Positions 18,634-27,318 of a stretch of 62,346 nucleotides of DNA are shown here, one piece after another. The notes under the pieces were generated by a model that saw only the letters and a program-made list of their open reading frames with translations, made no database searches and was not told the origin of the DNA. The stretch is taken from positions 1-62,346 of the forward strand of contig JABDAZ010000013.1 of assembly GCA_013288945.1 (NCBI GenBank). Reading direction: 5' to 3'. This stretch comes from Bacteroidota bacterium. GTDB lineage: Bacteria; Bacteroidota; Bacteroidia; Chitinophagales; Chitinophagaceae. Numbering within the stretch: position 1 is the stretch's first letter; each line of letters begins with the position of its first letter. A program made the translations under genes and the position numbers.

Positions 18634-19013
18634 TGATCTGAAAATTGATTGATGTGATTTTTAATCTCTTCTATCTTTTGCATAAATTTTTCTTTGAGGT
18701 ATTCATTATTGATAGCCCATGTTTTTATTTCAGCAACGTCATCAAGTGTGTGTAGTTTTTTTACAGTCTGGTTGAAATTATTTCCAATGGCAGAGAGTTC
18801 ATTGCGGAGCAAAATCATTTCAGTTACAAAGTCATCGATGGATTGATTGCGCTGGTAGTAGGTGATGGGCTTCTCTAATAAAATGCGGCGCGCATACTCA
18901 CTCAATTTTCTTGATGTAGATTTTTCAAATCCTGTATTTAATTTTTCAAGCTCAGCTTCTGTCAGCCGTATATGCAACCACTCGTTGCGGTTATTTTTTG
19001 TTTCACTCATCAC
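18618..19013 (-). CDS. mobA: MobA relaxosome accessory protein
   Basis: 131 residues. The first 55 form a ribbon-helix-helix-like DNA-binding pattern (EWLHIRLTEAELEKL, then SEYARRILLEKP). The rest is an amphipathic helical tail (FVTEMILLRNELSAIGNNFN) typical of MobA/MobC-type relaxosome proteins. It probably binds oriT just upstream and recruits the relaxase. First gene of the mobA-mobB-mobC operon; the start faces the candidate oriT hairpins about 80-130 bp away. Confidence 0.85.
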   Translation of the reverse strand: MMSETKNNRNEWLHIRLTEAELEKLNTGFEKSTSRKLSEYARRILLEKPITYYQRNQSIDDFVTEMILLRNELSAIGNNFNQTVKKLHTLDDVAEIKTWAINNEYLKEKFMQKIEEIKNHINQFSDQWSQE

Positions 19014-19558
19014 AAATCATTTACACAGTTATACAAAATACGTTTTCAAAACATCTTCTAAAAACCTCCCGGCGACCCCGGAGCCACAGGGAGTGAAATT
19101 CCGGTTGTATCACAACCGTACATTTCACCATTACCAAAAGGGTAATTAAGCGCCTTATCAAAGTTGCCTTGTGAAACAACATATGAAAAGTCCTTAAAAA
19201 TTTTTAGTAAAATAGAGGAGGGCTTCCTGAATGATCAAAGAGAAAAGAATAACAAAATAAACAGTGAGAAGTGACATTCAAAAGCCATGAAAGGGCAATT
19301 AAACGATGTACTGAAATTTGAATACTTATTAGACTGTTTTTAATTGGCATACCACACTTTTATCCTGCTCATATATTCTTTACAATTGCAAAATTAATGG
19401 TCGCAGAAATGCAAAACAAGATGTTCATTTAACAAACTTCATCCCAGTATGACTTTTTTCTAAGACTTTCAAGATATGTTATATGAAAGAAAAGGAAACA
19501 ACTTTACCAATCTATATAATTGGGTTGTATATTTAAATGATGATTAAAAATATAAAGT
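19014..19558. other. Intergenic between mobA and the FtsK-gamma-like gene; candidate oriT at its left end
   Basis: 545 bp between divergent genes. The left part holds two strong inverted repeats (19093-19128 and 19130-19146). The rest is AT-rich without a frame I can support and should contain the promoters of both transcripts. Confidence 0.5.
19093..19146. other. Candidate origin of transfer (oriT) with nested hairpins
   Basis: An inner stem CGGTTGT / ACAACCG with loop ATC (19102-19118) sits inside an outer stem GTGAAAT / ATTTCAC (19093-19128). A second inverted repeat ATTACC / GGTAAT follows directly (19130-19146). Position just upstream of mobA, and nested dyads, are usual for oriT in MobABC elements. 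The nick site cannot be read from the sequence alone. Confidence 0.55.
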
Positions 19559-20251
19559 ATGAACTTTTTTAAAAGGATTTTCAATACTGATAAAAAATAT
19601 GAATCTCCTGAAAAGGATTTAAATAATGCTGCAGAGACACTTGACAAATCTGTGGAACCAGAAAAAGGCATAGAAGAAAAATCGCCAGTTAATAAAACTA
19701 ATGTTGCAGAAAAGAAAATAATTACGGAATCAGAAAAAGAGGATCTTATAGAAAAGTTTGCAAGAGATGAGTTTGCAACAGATTCTGACAGATTTTCAGG
19801 AATTGATAAATTGTTTGAGGAAGCTGCCCGGTTAATTGTCCAGAATCAGATTGGTTCTACTTCATTATTGCAGCGCCGTTTAAAATTAGGGTATCTCCGA
19901 GCAGGTAGATTAATGGATCAGATGGAAGTTTTCGGAATTGTAGGTTTGAATCAAGGCAGTAAAAGCCGTGACGTATTGATTAAAAATGAAAATGATTTAA
20001 ATGTTTTTTTAAAGACTGGACGGTTGCCTTATGACACATGGCTAGATCATTTCTATGAACAAAATAAAGTTGAAATTGAAAGTAAAAGAATGCAATATCA
20101 GTTACAGCAGGAGGATGAAAAATTATTTTTAGAAAAAGAGGAAATCAGAAAAAAATTACTTGAAAAGGAAAGAAAGAAAAATCTTGAAGAAGAGGTAAAG
20201 AAAGAACTGATTGCAAAGGGATTGATAAAAAAGAATATCAAAGAAGAATAG
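19559..20251 (+). CDS. Stand-alone FtsK gamma-domain (winged-helix) DNA-binding protein
   Basis: 230 residues. Residues 1-75 are charged and low-complexity. Residues 82-150 match the FtsK gamma domain closely: DKLFEEAARLIVQNQIG, STSLLQRRLKLGYLRAGRLM, DQMEVFGIVGLNQGSKSRDV. The C-terminal 70 residues form a Glu/Lys-rich coiled coil. In the chromosomal translocase, gamma reads polarity sequences (KOPS) and activates XerD at dif. Here there is no motor domain or membrane helix. It may tether an element to host translocation, resolve dimers or act as a partition adaptor (inference). Divergent from mobA; ends in a strong terminator. Confidence 0.8.
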   Translation: MNFFKRIFNTDKKYESPEKDLNNAAETLDKSVEPEKGIEEKSPVNKTNVAEKKIITESEKEDLIEKFARDEFATDSDRFSGIDKLFEEAARLIVQNQIGSTSLLQRRLKLGYLRAGRLMDQMEVFGIVGLNQGSKSRDVLIKNENDLNVFLKTGRLPYDTWLDHFYEQNKVEIESKRMQYQLQQEDEKLFLEKEEIRKKLLEKERKKNLEEEVKKELIAKGLIKKNIKEE

Positions 20252-20354
20252 CCCGGTACGAAATATTATTCTGCACAATTTTAATTCTCGTACAATTCTT
20301 TTTAATTTTTCAGAAGTTATTATTATTCCATTTTATTATAGCATTTTCTTTTGC

Positions 20355-20390
20355 CCGCTTTTCTTTTTTGCGCATGAAAAAGAAAAGCGG
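20355..20390. terminator. Bidirectional rho-independent terminator
   Basis: Perfect 14-bp stem CCGCTTTTCTTTTT / AAAAAGAAAAGCGG with an 8-base loop. It lies between the convergent FtsK-gamma-like and RadC-like genes, and its T and A runs serve both directions. Confidence 0.75.
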
Positions 20391-20434
20391 CTGCCGCTGT
20401 GCGGTGCCGCTTAATCAGATTGTATTTTTTATGT

Positions 20435-20911
20435 TTACATCAATCCTTCATCAGCCATAGATTTATATTCCTGCTCTGCTGTAATAATTAAATGATCGAG
20501 TAATTGGATATCAAGTATTTTGCCGCCTTCTTTTATTTTTTTTGTAAGTTCTGTATCTGCTGAACTTGGTTTTGTGTTGCAGCTTGGATGGTTGTGCGCA
20601 ATGATGCAGTTACTTGCGCCGATCTTTAAGCCTGCTATAAAAAGCAATCTGGGATCTGCAACAGTTCCGGTTAATCCGCCGCTTGACAGTTGGTAGATGC
20701 CCAGTACTTTATTAGCACGGTTTAAAAACATAACATTAAATTGTTCAACCAGTTCTATTTTATTTTTATCCCAAAACTCCATAAAGATTTTAAATGCATC
20801 AGCGGAACATTTGATGGTAGCGAGATCGGATGCTTTTACTTTTGATTTGTAGGTGAGTTCTATTTCAGCTACGTTATTTAAAAATCCCGTTTGATTTATT
20901 TCCTGTTTCAT
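20435..20911 (-). CDS. RadC-family JAMM/MPN+ protein
   Basis: 158 residues, the short form common on Bacteroidetes mobile elements (lacks the N-terminal helix-hairpin-helix of chromosomal RadC). The metal motif is complete: Glu56, then HNHPS with His106 and His108, and Asp119 in SSAD. The enzyme activity is unknown despite the historical DNA-repair name; the fold is a zinc-dependent isopeptidase/nuclease-like one. It follows the 154-residue gene upstream by 6 bp and shares the island with SSB. Confidence 0.9.
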   Translation of the reverse strand: MKQEINQTGFLNNVAEIELTYKSKVKASDLATIKCSADAFKIFMEFWDKNKIELVEQFNVMFLNRANKVLGIYQLSSGGLTGTVADPRLLFIAGLKIGASNCIIAHNHPSCNTKPSSADTELTKKIKEGGKILDIQLLDHLIITAEQEYKSMADEGLM

Positions 20912-20917
20912 GATTCA

Positions 20918-21382
20918 TTAATTTTTTCTGGTGATATTAATTCCTTCCTGTTTTAAAAATCCCTGCTGCTTAATATTTCTTAACCACGTATTTGCAAAAC
21001 TGCAATGACCATGCTGCCATGTTTTGATAAAAGTTTTGATGTGGTTGTTTTCAATGCGAACACTTTCTTCATACAAACCCAGATTGTCCTGTTGGAACAT
21101 TTGCGTATAGATAAGAATGTTATCAAAATCTTTTTCATGTGCGCGGTTATCACAAACAATAAAAACCATTTCAGGATCGCGCATCAAATCGCCATTTTGT
21201 ACATAGCTGTGTGAAACGCTGTACAGTTTTGCAAAACCCCACGGTGTGTTTATTTGCTCTTCTATACATTCAATCGTTAATGGCATATATCCTTCATTAT
21301 TAATTTTGATATAGCTGTTATTACCTAATTTTTTTAATAGCTGGCAAAATATTTTTGTTGCCTGTTCATTTAATTTTTTCAT
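20918..21382 (-). CDS. Conserved mobile-element protein (DUF6908-like)
   Basis: 154 residues, probably cytoplasmic. Conserved-looking stretches are NNEGYMPLTIECIEEQ, SVSHSYVQNGDLMRDPEMVF and WQHGHCSFANTWLRNIKQQGFL. The 'QNGDLMRDPEM' type motif is recurrent in proteins encoded beside RadC and SSB on Bacteroidetes conjugative islands, which I associate with DUF6908. No catalytic motif is evident and the function is unknown. Co-transcribed with the RadC gene (6-bp gap). Confidence 0.6.
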   Translation of the reverse strand: MKKLNEQATKIFCQLLKKLGNNSYIKINNEGYMPLTIECIEEQINTPWGFAKLYSVSHSYVQNGDLMRDPEMVFIVCDNRAHEKDFDNILIYTQMFQQDNLGLYEESVRIENNHIKTFIKTWQHGHCSFANTWLRNIKQQGFLKQEGINITRKN

Positions 21383-21475
21383 GATGCTGTTGATTTAATC
21401 CGTTACTAATTTTAATTCCTTCCTGTTGTTTTTAATTGCCGTCATTGTTTATACTCCCGGCGGCAAGGAGATTTT

Positions 21476-21874
21476 TTAAAATGGTAAATCGTCTTTGATT
21501 TCAGGTTCACCATTATTTGCAGTAGGCTGCACAATTTCTTTTGCATTTGTTTCGTGTGGATTTGATTTACCAAGTAGTTTGATTTCCGTAGTATGAAAAT
21601 TCAAACCCGCTTTTGGTTCGCCGTCATTGTTGACCCATGCGGTTACACTAATGCGCCCGCACAATTCAACGATTGTTCCTTTGAGTAAATACTGCGCGAT
21701 GATTTCATTTCTCCAATAAGAGCAATTGAAGTAGGTTACAATTTTTGTAACGGCTTCGCTGCCTTTTGTTTTGTAACTGTCATTGATAGCAATATAAAAA
21801 TTTATGACTTTTCTGTCATTTTTTAATGTTGATACTTTTGCATTAGCTGTGATACGTCCTGTTAATACTTGCAT
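21476..21874 (-). CDS. ssb: Single-stranded DNA-binding protein
   Basis: 132 residues with the OB-fold pattern of SSB: LTGRITANAKVSTLKNDRKVINFYIAIND, TYFNCSYWRNEIIAQYLLKGTIVELCGRIS, AWVNNDGEPKAGLNFHTTEIKLLG. It ends in an acidic tip (EIKDDLPF), the usual docking site for partner proteins. It probably coats element DNA during transfer or replication. Part of the minus-strand element operon. Confidence 0.9.
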   Translation of the reverse strand: MQVLTGRITANAKVSTLKNDRKVINFYIAINDSYKTKGSEAVTKIVTYFNCSYWRNEIIAQYLLKGTIVELCGRISVTAWVNNDGEPKAGLNFHTTEIKLLGKSNPHETNAKEIVQPTANNGEPEIKDDLPF

Positions 21875-21903
21875 AGTTTTAATTTTTATAAATGAATAAT
21901 TGG

Positions 21904-22110
21904 TTACTGATGAAATAGGGTAAGCGTTTCGGATTGCACTTTATTCGCATACTTTTCATGGCTGTGCTTGCGCACGAGATGAAACACGGTCACATCTTCA
22001 TTGAGAAAAATTGCCCAAGCGGCGAATAAAGATTTGGAGCGGTTTGTTTTCCTGCGCTTTTGAATTTCCCAACTCATGCTCATGAGGCGTGATAATTTTT
22101 TTTGATTCAT
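21904..22110 (-). CDS. Small conserved element protein
   Basis: 68 residues: a basic start (MNQKKLSRLMSMSWEIQKRR) followed by SKSLFAAWAIFLNEDVTVFHLVRKHS. Short proteins with 'SW.IQ.RK..TRSK....AW....NED..V..L.R' are recurrent in Bacteroidetes mobile islands. Function unknown. It lies 29 bp upstream of ssb on the same strand, so probably the same transcript. Confidence 0.6.
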   Translation of the reverse strand: MNQKKLSRLMSMSWEIQKRRKTNRSKSLFAAWAIFLNEDVTVFHLVRKHSHEKYANKVQSETLTLFHQ

Positions 22111-22129
22111 AAATGATTTTTTAATTGAA

Positions 22130-22390
22130 ATGTTTGTAAAAGAAAAACCGGAAAAAAGAAAGCACAGTTACAGCGACCATGCGTGGGCAAGACACCAAAA
22201 GGAACGTGGAATAAATGATGGGTTTGTGCGGGAGGTTTTGTGTTTATGCCGAACGTTTTGGTTGCGGGAAGGAGACGCTAACTTTGCTTTCGCTTTTGCC
22301 GGTTTTTTACAAACTGTTTGCGGCTTTCGTTATACAGATTTATTAGTATCTCTGACTTGCATTAAAACAGTTTTAAGAATAAAGCGGTAG
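22130..22390 (+). CDS. Small ORF, possible DUF4258-like remnant
   Basis: 86 codons. The start YSDHAWARHQKERGINDGFVREVL resembles DUF4258 (HA..R..eRGI..e.v), a toxin-like RNase-fold family. The remainder does not fit that family and is rich in Phe/Leu/Cys, so a frameshifted or decayed gene, or a chance frame, is equally plausible. Confidence 0.3.
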   Translation: MFVKEKPEKRKHSYSDHAWARHQKERGINDGFVREVLCLCRTFWLREGDANFAFAFAGFLQTVCGFRYTDLLVSLTCIKTVLRIKR

Positions 22391-23090
22391 ACAAAGCAAA
22401 TGTTTTTTTAATAACCTATATTACAATCTTTGCTGTCTTTTAAAATGTAGGCAAAATATTTAGAGGCAGTGTGAAATGGTTTTTCAATGTGATGATAAGC
22501 TAACTTGAGAATTAAATCAATGTAGACTTGATAATACTGAATCAGACTCAGTCATTATGAATTTCTCAGAAAAGAAAGGCGCTTTACTTTATTCCAATCA
22601 AAGCTAAGAAAGCAATGTAAATAATCGTACTAGAATAACTGATTAAAATTATAAGACTATTCCGATTATGATTTGCGATTAGCGTTAGACGGAAGGCAAA
22701 CAAAACGACGTGAAAGTTTATACTGGAAATTTTAACGTTGTTCAACCCTGAATACTAATAAGTATATGGAAAACATAAAATAACATATAATTGAATTTGA
22801 ATAAATCAAACGCTTAGCATATGATTGACTCTTTTTTAACGTAATTTGCACTTGATCTACTACGGTGACCTCTCATACGTATCTGTAAGCAAGACGGAGT
22901 TTGGTTAAACTTCGGCAAATGAAGGAGCCAAAAGTTTTAATACCGTAAGACATTGCATTAGCTGAGGGTGTCTTTTCTATTTCCAGTTACCGAATGTTTA
23001 TTTTTTATCCAGCGTTTCAGGGAATATTCGCAGCTTACGACAATATCTGTGATGGAATTGCTAAGCAGTTTTCAAATTCAAAATCTCGCT
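22391..23090. other. 700 bp without a recognisable gene
   Basis: Stops in all frames and no long hairpin or repeat. This is where the right boundary of the mobilizable element might lie, but I see no tRNA gene, integrase or attachment-site duplication. Confidence 0.5.
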
Positions 23091-23438
23091 TCAGGCTTTT
23101 GAACCCTTTAATGAATCCTTGGCTGTTGGCAGCGAGGTCGCAGTTCCTGATGAAAATAAGTTAGTGCAATGAATAATCATTGACTCCACAAATCGACCAT
23201 GGTATATGCCATATATCTCCGATGTTATAATCTTTGAATCATAAGGTAAAATATAAAAAGCCAATTTTCCATCTTCAGATTTTGGTCGAAGCCAGGCTTC
23301 GCCCTTCCATTGTTTCGCAGTATGAGTAAAGTCTCCTGCTTCATCGTAAGACCAAGTTGTTATATGTCCCTGATCAATCGCGTTTTTAAATGCTTTTAAC
23401 AACTTGTCTGAATTAGCAGTTACAAAGTGAATAGCCAT
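23091..23438 (-). CDS. Conserved hypothetical protein (115 aa)
   Basis: Soluble, no signal peptide. Starts MAIHFVTANSDKLLKAFKNAIDQGHITTWSY, then DFTHTAKQWKGEAWLRPK and SEIYGIYHGRFVESMI. The organisation looks like a genuine small domain found in Bacteroidetes, but I do not recognise a named family. The last about 20 residues are Ser/Thr-rich. Isolated, with its own short upstream region. Confidence 0.55.
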   Translation of the reverse strand: MAIHFVTANSDKLLKAFKNAIDQGHITTWSYDEAGDFTHTAKQWKGEAWLRPKSEDGKLAFYILPYDSKIITSEIYGIYHGRFVESMIIHCTNLFSSGTATSLPTAKDSLKGSKA

Positions 23439-23537
23439 ATGATTATTTTAAATGAAAAAATTAATTGAGCTGTGAAAAGAACCATGAATGGATTTATTTT
23501 TTAGATGATTTTTTCAATCTTGCTAAAATGGAATGGG

Positions 23538-24287
23538 CTATCGCAGTGGTTCTATAATTTTTTTAATTAAAGGCAAATGGCACCAAGCTGCAGATCCTTT
23601 AACTAACCATGCACTTCCAAAAAACCATAAGGATGTTGTCTCAAAAATAAATGTACTGTAAACAAATACACCTTCGGTCGGTTGAATAATAAAATTAAAC
23701 AGAGCAATTAATATGATACTAACTGCAATGCCCCATCCACAAAGTTTATAAAATATTTTTCTGCGGAGCCACTTGGCCGCTGCTTTCCCAGTATAAACTG
23801 CGTCGGGTTTTTGAAAAAAGTAAAGGCAAAAAAGAATAAAGCAGAAAAACAACATGCCTGCTAAGGCAAAATGTAATCCACCCCAAAATTCGTTTGGTGA
23901 AGAAGAGAGGTGAATGTATTGGTTACTGCCGCCAGTAGGCGGCCGAAATCCTTTGAAGCACGTTGGAAAGGAGGCTATTCCAAAGGCGCAAAAACCTGCA
24001 ACATTTGAAGTTCTGCTTTCCCACGAATTGCCATTCCTATTGATTTTGCCTCTGTATGTAATCAAGAAACCGCCTAATACACAAAGTGTACCTACAAATA
24101 AAATATGCATTTTACCATAGTAAAAATGGCTAATTGAATGCTGCCAGGAATAATTTCCCGCCCCAAAAAAATAGGATCCCAATACAGTAATAACAGGAAG
24201 AAGAATTCCAGTGATCCCAATAAAAGTTCTGAGCTTTTGGTAAGAAATAATTTCTTCTTGAGTGTCATAATGCTGACTTACTAGCAT
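23538..24287 (-). CDS. Conserved multi-pass membrane protein (249 aa)
   Basis: Six hydrophobic segments are predicted by eye (about 19-40, 60-80, 95-110, 135-158, 185-205, 215-235). A conserved-looking SISHFYYGKMHILFVG motif falls after the first helix, and GFCAFGIASFPT and FWGGLHFALAGM later. Integral inner-membrane protein. I recognise the pattern from uncharacterised proteins only; function unknown. Confidence 0.55.
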   Translation of the reverse strand: MLVSQHYDTQEEIISYQKLRTFIGITGILLPVITVLGSYFFGAGNYSWQHSISHFYYGKMHILFVGTLCVLGGFLITYRGKINRNGNSWESRTSNVAGFCAFGIASFPTCFKGFRPPTGGSNQYIHLSSSPNEFWGGLHFALAGMLFFCFILFCLYFFQKPDAVYTGKAAAKWLRRKIFYKLCGWGIAVSIILIALFNFIIQPTEGVFVYSTFIFETTSLWFFGSAWLVKGSAAWCHLPLIKKIIEPLR

Positions 24288-24719
24288 GTCATAAAATTAA
24301 AAGTTAATTTGAATTTGTTATGTTTAAATAAAGTCTTACATGGCCTTCTACCGAATGGTTTTCCTATCGAAGACAATACTGCTTTTTAAAAATAATTACT
24401 CTAATACCATTGTTAGCGTTTGCTGTTTATTTGCCTGCATATAGATACTTAAATTAAAAAAATCCTGATGCTTGACATTGTTACAACTGCTTTCTATTTA
24501 TCCAATCCATTCAAATGTTTTCCTTACGTTAGTATAACTACTGTTAGAAATTTCAAGTTCAGTATAGTTCGTATTTCTTAATTTCAATTGCGTTATTTTC
24601 TCAAAAGTGAATTAGTAATAGAAAATTATTTTCAACAAACAGTTATGCCTCAAAAAGTAAATTAACATATACAGCCAACGGAAAAAATTTTCGCAACGAA
24701 AATTTTTCTTTCTAAAATA
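24288..24719. other. Intergenic with terminator-like hairpin
   Basis: AT-rich and gene-free, apart from the hairpin at 24683-24707 next to the stop of the gene at 24720. Confidence 0.5.
24683..24707 (-). terminator. Hairpin downstream of the 24720 gene
   Basis: An 11-bp perfect stem AAAAATTTTCG / CGAAAATTTTT with loop CAA, 12 bp past the stop of the minus-strand gene. It is AT-rich, with T runs on both strands inside the stem, so termination is plausible but weak. Confidence 0.45.
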
Positions 24720-25388
24720 TTATTTAATAATTCTAATATTGTTGATTGCGCCTACGGTTTTTCCCTTGTAAACAAATTCTATAGATGAATATTGACTTTG
24801 TTCTTGGAGGCCCTGCGAATAATTATTATGTCTTGGATTAACAATAAAAATCAATTCGTTGGAATGTGTAATTTCCAGTATAAGTATTTTAGGATTGATA
24901 CCCTGCGGAATGGCGGGTTTCAGCGTATGGAAACCACGGTCATTGGAATTGTAAATTAAATCTACTACAAGCGTTCCCCCGGAAGTTGGTTGTACAGGTT
25001 GTGTGTCAACCCATGCATCCGCTTTTATGATACGGATGTCATCCGGGCCAGGGATATTGTGAGCAGTTTTGTCCGTAAGTGAAGTGGTCACACTATTTGT
25101 GGCGCCGTAAACTTTGATGCCTTTAACGCCAGAAGGAAAATTCTGCCATGTATACTCAGCCTCTACAAAAGTATGAATATGGTCAACGAACTCCGGTGCA
25201 TCCCCTACCATTGAAAATTCCCATATCCCATCAGCCGGTGGTGTTATATACACAAAAGGTTCCAGCCTTATATTGGTAAAATTATTGTTTTCATTTTCTC
25301 CCTTTACCTTTATTAACAGGGAAGGGGGATTAATTTTGATAATTTGTAATTTGACTGTGTCAATGATATTTACTTTTAATGTTTCCAT
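24720..25388 (-). CDS. Hypothetical protein, beta-rich (222 aa)
   Basis: No signal peptide or membrane helix. The sequence is rich in beta-type segments: VKLQIIKINPPSLLIKVKG, VYITPPADGIWEFSMVGDAP, GIKVYGATNSVTTSLTD, GTLVVDLIYNSNDRGFHTLKP. It contains no motif I can assign. It is the last gene after the GTWxG protein (37-bp gap) and is followed by a hairpin, so the two form an operon and may act on a common ligand. Function unknown. Confidence 0.5.
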   Translation of the reverse strand: METLKVNIIDTVKLQIIKINPPSLLIKVKGENENNNFTNIRLEPFVYITPPADGIWEFSMVGDAPEFVDHIHTFVEAEYTWQNFPSGVKGIKVYGATNSVTTSLTDKTAHNIPGPDDIRIIKADAWVDTQPVQPTSGGTLVVDLIYNSNDRGFHTLKPAIPQGINPKILILEITHSNELIFIVNPRHNNYSQGLQEQSQYSSIEFVYKGKTVGAINNIRIIK

Positions 25389-25425
25389 AAATTTATTTTT
25401 ATGTGTTGTTTTATTAAGTTTGTGA

Positions 25426-26298
25426 TTAGCGCTTGATCAGCGTAGCAACAGAGATATGCGGCCAGTCAACCCCTTTAAAATTCAGGATCACGGTCTGGGT
25501 ATATTGCAACTGCATAAATATTTTTCCATCCGGACCCATAACTTTTTCAATCCAGAAAATTGCATTCATACGTACTGCGTTTGCATTAGTCGTAACGAAG
25601 GGGGTGTTTAAGATTCCGCTCCCAGTGGGACCGCCCGGAGGGGCACCTGCTGCCGGCGGAGTTGTGGCAATAATCATAACAACTGTTTCTTTAATATTTT
25701 GGTGTGCAATCGCCTGGCTCAAAAATAAATTTGGATTGATAACCATTGCGGGGGTGATACCGGGAGGGAGAACCGCATTTTTTAGTGGTGCGAGATAAGG
25801 ATCAGTTGCAGGTATAACGACTCCTCCTCTTAGAGGAGTGGTATCAACATCTGCAATTAACGGGCCGCCAGCAACAGTTAAAAAATTTCCCTGTGCCATT
25901 ACTGAATCTCCGTGTGGTATGCTTGCCATTCGAACAACTGTGGGTTCGACCGCTGGATTTGCTGTTGCTGGTACATTCAACCATATCCCCGGTTCGAGAT
26001 GAAGGGCTGAACTGTCCTGTAAATCATTTACCTGTTGCAGATAGTGTAATCCAAGAAATTCAATATCATTTTGTACTGAACCCCTGTTTGGAATGGGCGC
26101 GCCAATTTTATTAAAGTTGAGCGTTTCCATTGTCGTGTTTATTTTCGCGCGAAAAATTTGTCCGTCTGCGAAATCCGGTAATAACACGACGTTTAATCCT
26201 TTTCCCATCCATGTACCGGGCAGGTCTTGCAAGGGGCCTAAGGGCTGAAGGGAATCACTGGCCGGCAAGCTGGCGCGAAATGATGTGGTAGTTTGCAT
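25426..26298 (-). CDS. GTWxG-motif protein, lipocalin/heme-binding-like
   Basis: 290 residues, no signal peptide. Starts with a Ser-rich stretch, then LQDLPGTWMGKGLNVVLLPDF, IPNRGSVQNDIEFLGLHYLQQ, LHLEPGIWLNVPAT and PTVVRMASIPHGDSVMAQG. This motif series defines a scattered family often annotated heme-binding; the GTWxG opening recalls nitrobindin/lipocalin barrels. A Pro/Gly/Ala-rich loop (about 215-230) is unusual. The ligand is not known. It precedes the 24720 gene, and a dyad lies upstream that shares an octamer with the site in front of the two-component operon. Confidence 0.5.
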   Translation of the reverse strand: MQTTTSFRASLPASDSLQPLGPLQDLPGTWMGKGLNVVLLPDFADGQIFRAKINTTMETLNFNKIGAPIPNRGSVQNDIEFLGLHYLQQVNDLQDSSALHLEPGIWLNVPATANPAVEPTVVRMASIPHGDSVMAQGNFLTVAGGPLIADVDTTPLRGGVVIPATDPYLAPLKNAVLPPGITPAMVINPNLFLSQAIAHQNIKETVVMIIATTPPAAGAPPGGPTGSGILNTPFVTTNANAVRMNAIFWIEKVMGPDGKIFMQLQYTQTVILNFKGVDWPHISVATLIKR

Positions 26299-26641
26299 GA
26301 TTTAAAAGTTTAAGGTCAAAATGAAAAAATAAAATTGCGTTTATTATTAGCACTGATTCAACAGGAGGAAAGCTGACATCACAGACATTAATACACAAGT
26401 AATATTTCAACCTTTCCGGCAGATAAAACCAGTTATAAACAAATTGAAAAAATTAAAAGAGGTAACTTTTGTTGGTAAGCAGGGGTAGCAGTTTTCTGAT
26501 CAAATTTGAGAATTAGTTTGCTTATTTATTGTAGTTGAAAGGTATTTCATTAAAATACCGGATTTATACGGGGTGTTTTACCGTATTAATCATAGTACTA
26601 AATTGATAAAATTTTGCTTTTTGGAAAACGAAAGATATTTG
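26299..26641. other. Intergenic with dyad element
   Basis: Separates the response-regulator gene from the GTWxG gene. Contains the dyad at 26566-26586; otherwise no gene. Confidence 0.5.
26566..26586. promoter_or_regulatory. Dyad ATACGG-N9-CCGTAT, candidate regulator site
   Basis: Perfect 6-bp half-sites with a 9-base spacer in the leader of the GTWxG gene operon. The octamer CCGTATTA (26581-26588) recurs as TAATACGG at 29121-29128, inside the dyad before the two-component operon. Confidence 0.4.
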
Positions 26642-27298
26642 TTATGAGCGCGGGCTGTAGATGCCATTTCTGATTGCATAAATAACGATACCAGCGGTAT
26701 TTTTTACGTTCATTTTTTCAATAATCTTAAGGCGGTATCCTTCAACTGTGCGTGTTCCGAGAAATAACTTCTGACCGATTTCTTTATTGGTTAGTTCCAG
26801 GCATATAAGTTTTATAATTTCTGTTTCCTTTTCAGAAAAGATTGGTTTGTTATTTTTTTTTGAGGGAGTAAATTTACTTTTTGCAATTAGTCCTGCAAGT
26901 TTGTGTGAAGTGCTTCTGCAGTAGTAGGGTATGTTTTTGTAAACAGATTTGATAGCTTCTCTTATTTCTTCCTTATCTGCATTTTTTATGAGATAGCCTT
27001 TGGCGCCGGCTTCAAGCATATCAACTATGAGATTGTCCTGTTCAAGCATTGACAAAGCGATAATATTTACCGCCGGCTGATTTTGTGTAATAATTTTTGT
27101 AGCTGCGATACCATCGATAACCGGCATGATAATGTCAGTTAGTATGACATCAGGTTCCAATTGTTGTGAGATACTTATCAGGCTTTTTCCATTCGCTGCT
27201 TCGCCGACTACTTCAAATTCGGTTTCTTTTTTTAGCATAAATTTAAGGCCATCCCGATAGATTTCATGATCGTCTGCGATTATTAAACGTATTGACAA
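26642..27298 (-). CDS. NarL/FixJ-type response regulator
   Basis: 218 residues. REC domain with acidic pocket Asp9/Asp10, phospho-acceptor Asp55 (VILTD), Ser in IIALSM and Lys in YLIKNA. The C-terminal LuxR helix-turn-helix is FSEKETEIIKLICLELTNKE and RTVEGYRLKIIEKMNVKN. Partner of the histidine kinase immediately upstream (20-bp gap). Phosphorylation should promote dimerization and DNA binding. Candidate targets are its own operon and the adjacent GTWxG operon. Confidence 0.9.
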   Translation of the reverse strand: MSIRLIIADDHEIYRDGLKFMLKKETEFEVVGEAANGKSLISISQQLEPDVILTDIIMPVIDGIAATKIITQNQPAVNIIALSMLEQDNLIVDMLEAGAKGYLIKNADKEEIREAIKSVYKNIPYYCRSTSHKLAGLIAKSKFTPSKKNNKPIFSEKETEIIKLICLELTNKEIGQKLFLGTRTVEGYRLKIIEKMNVKNTAGIVIYAIRNGIYSPRS

Positions 27299-27318
27299 TT
27301 ACAATTTTTTTAAGATGA

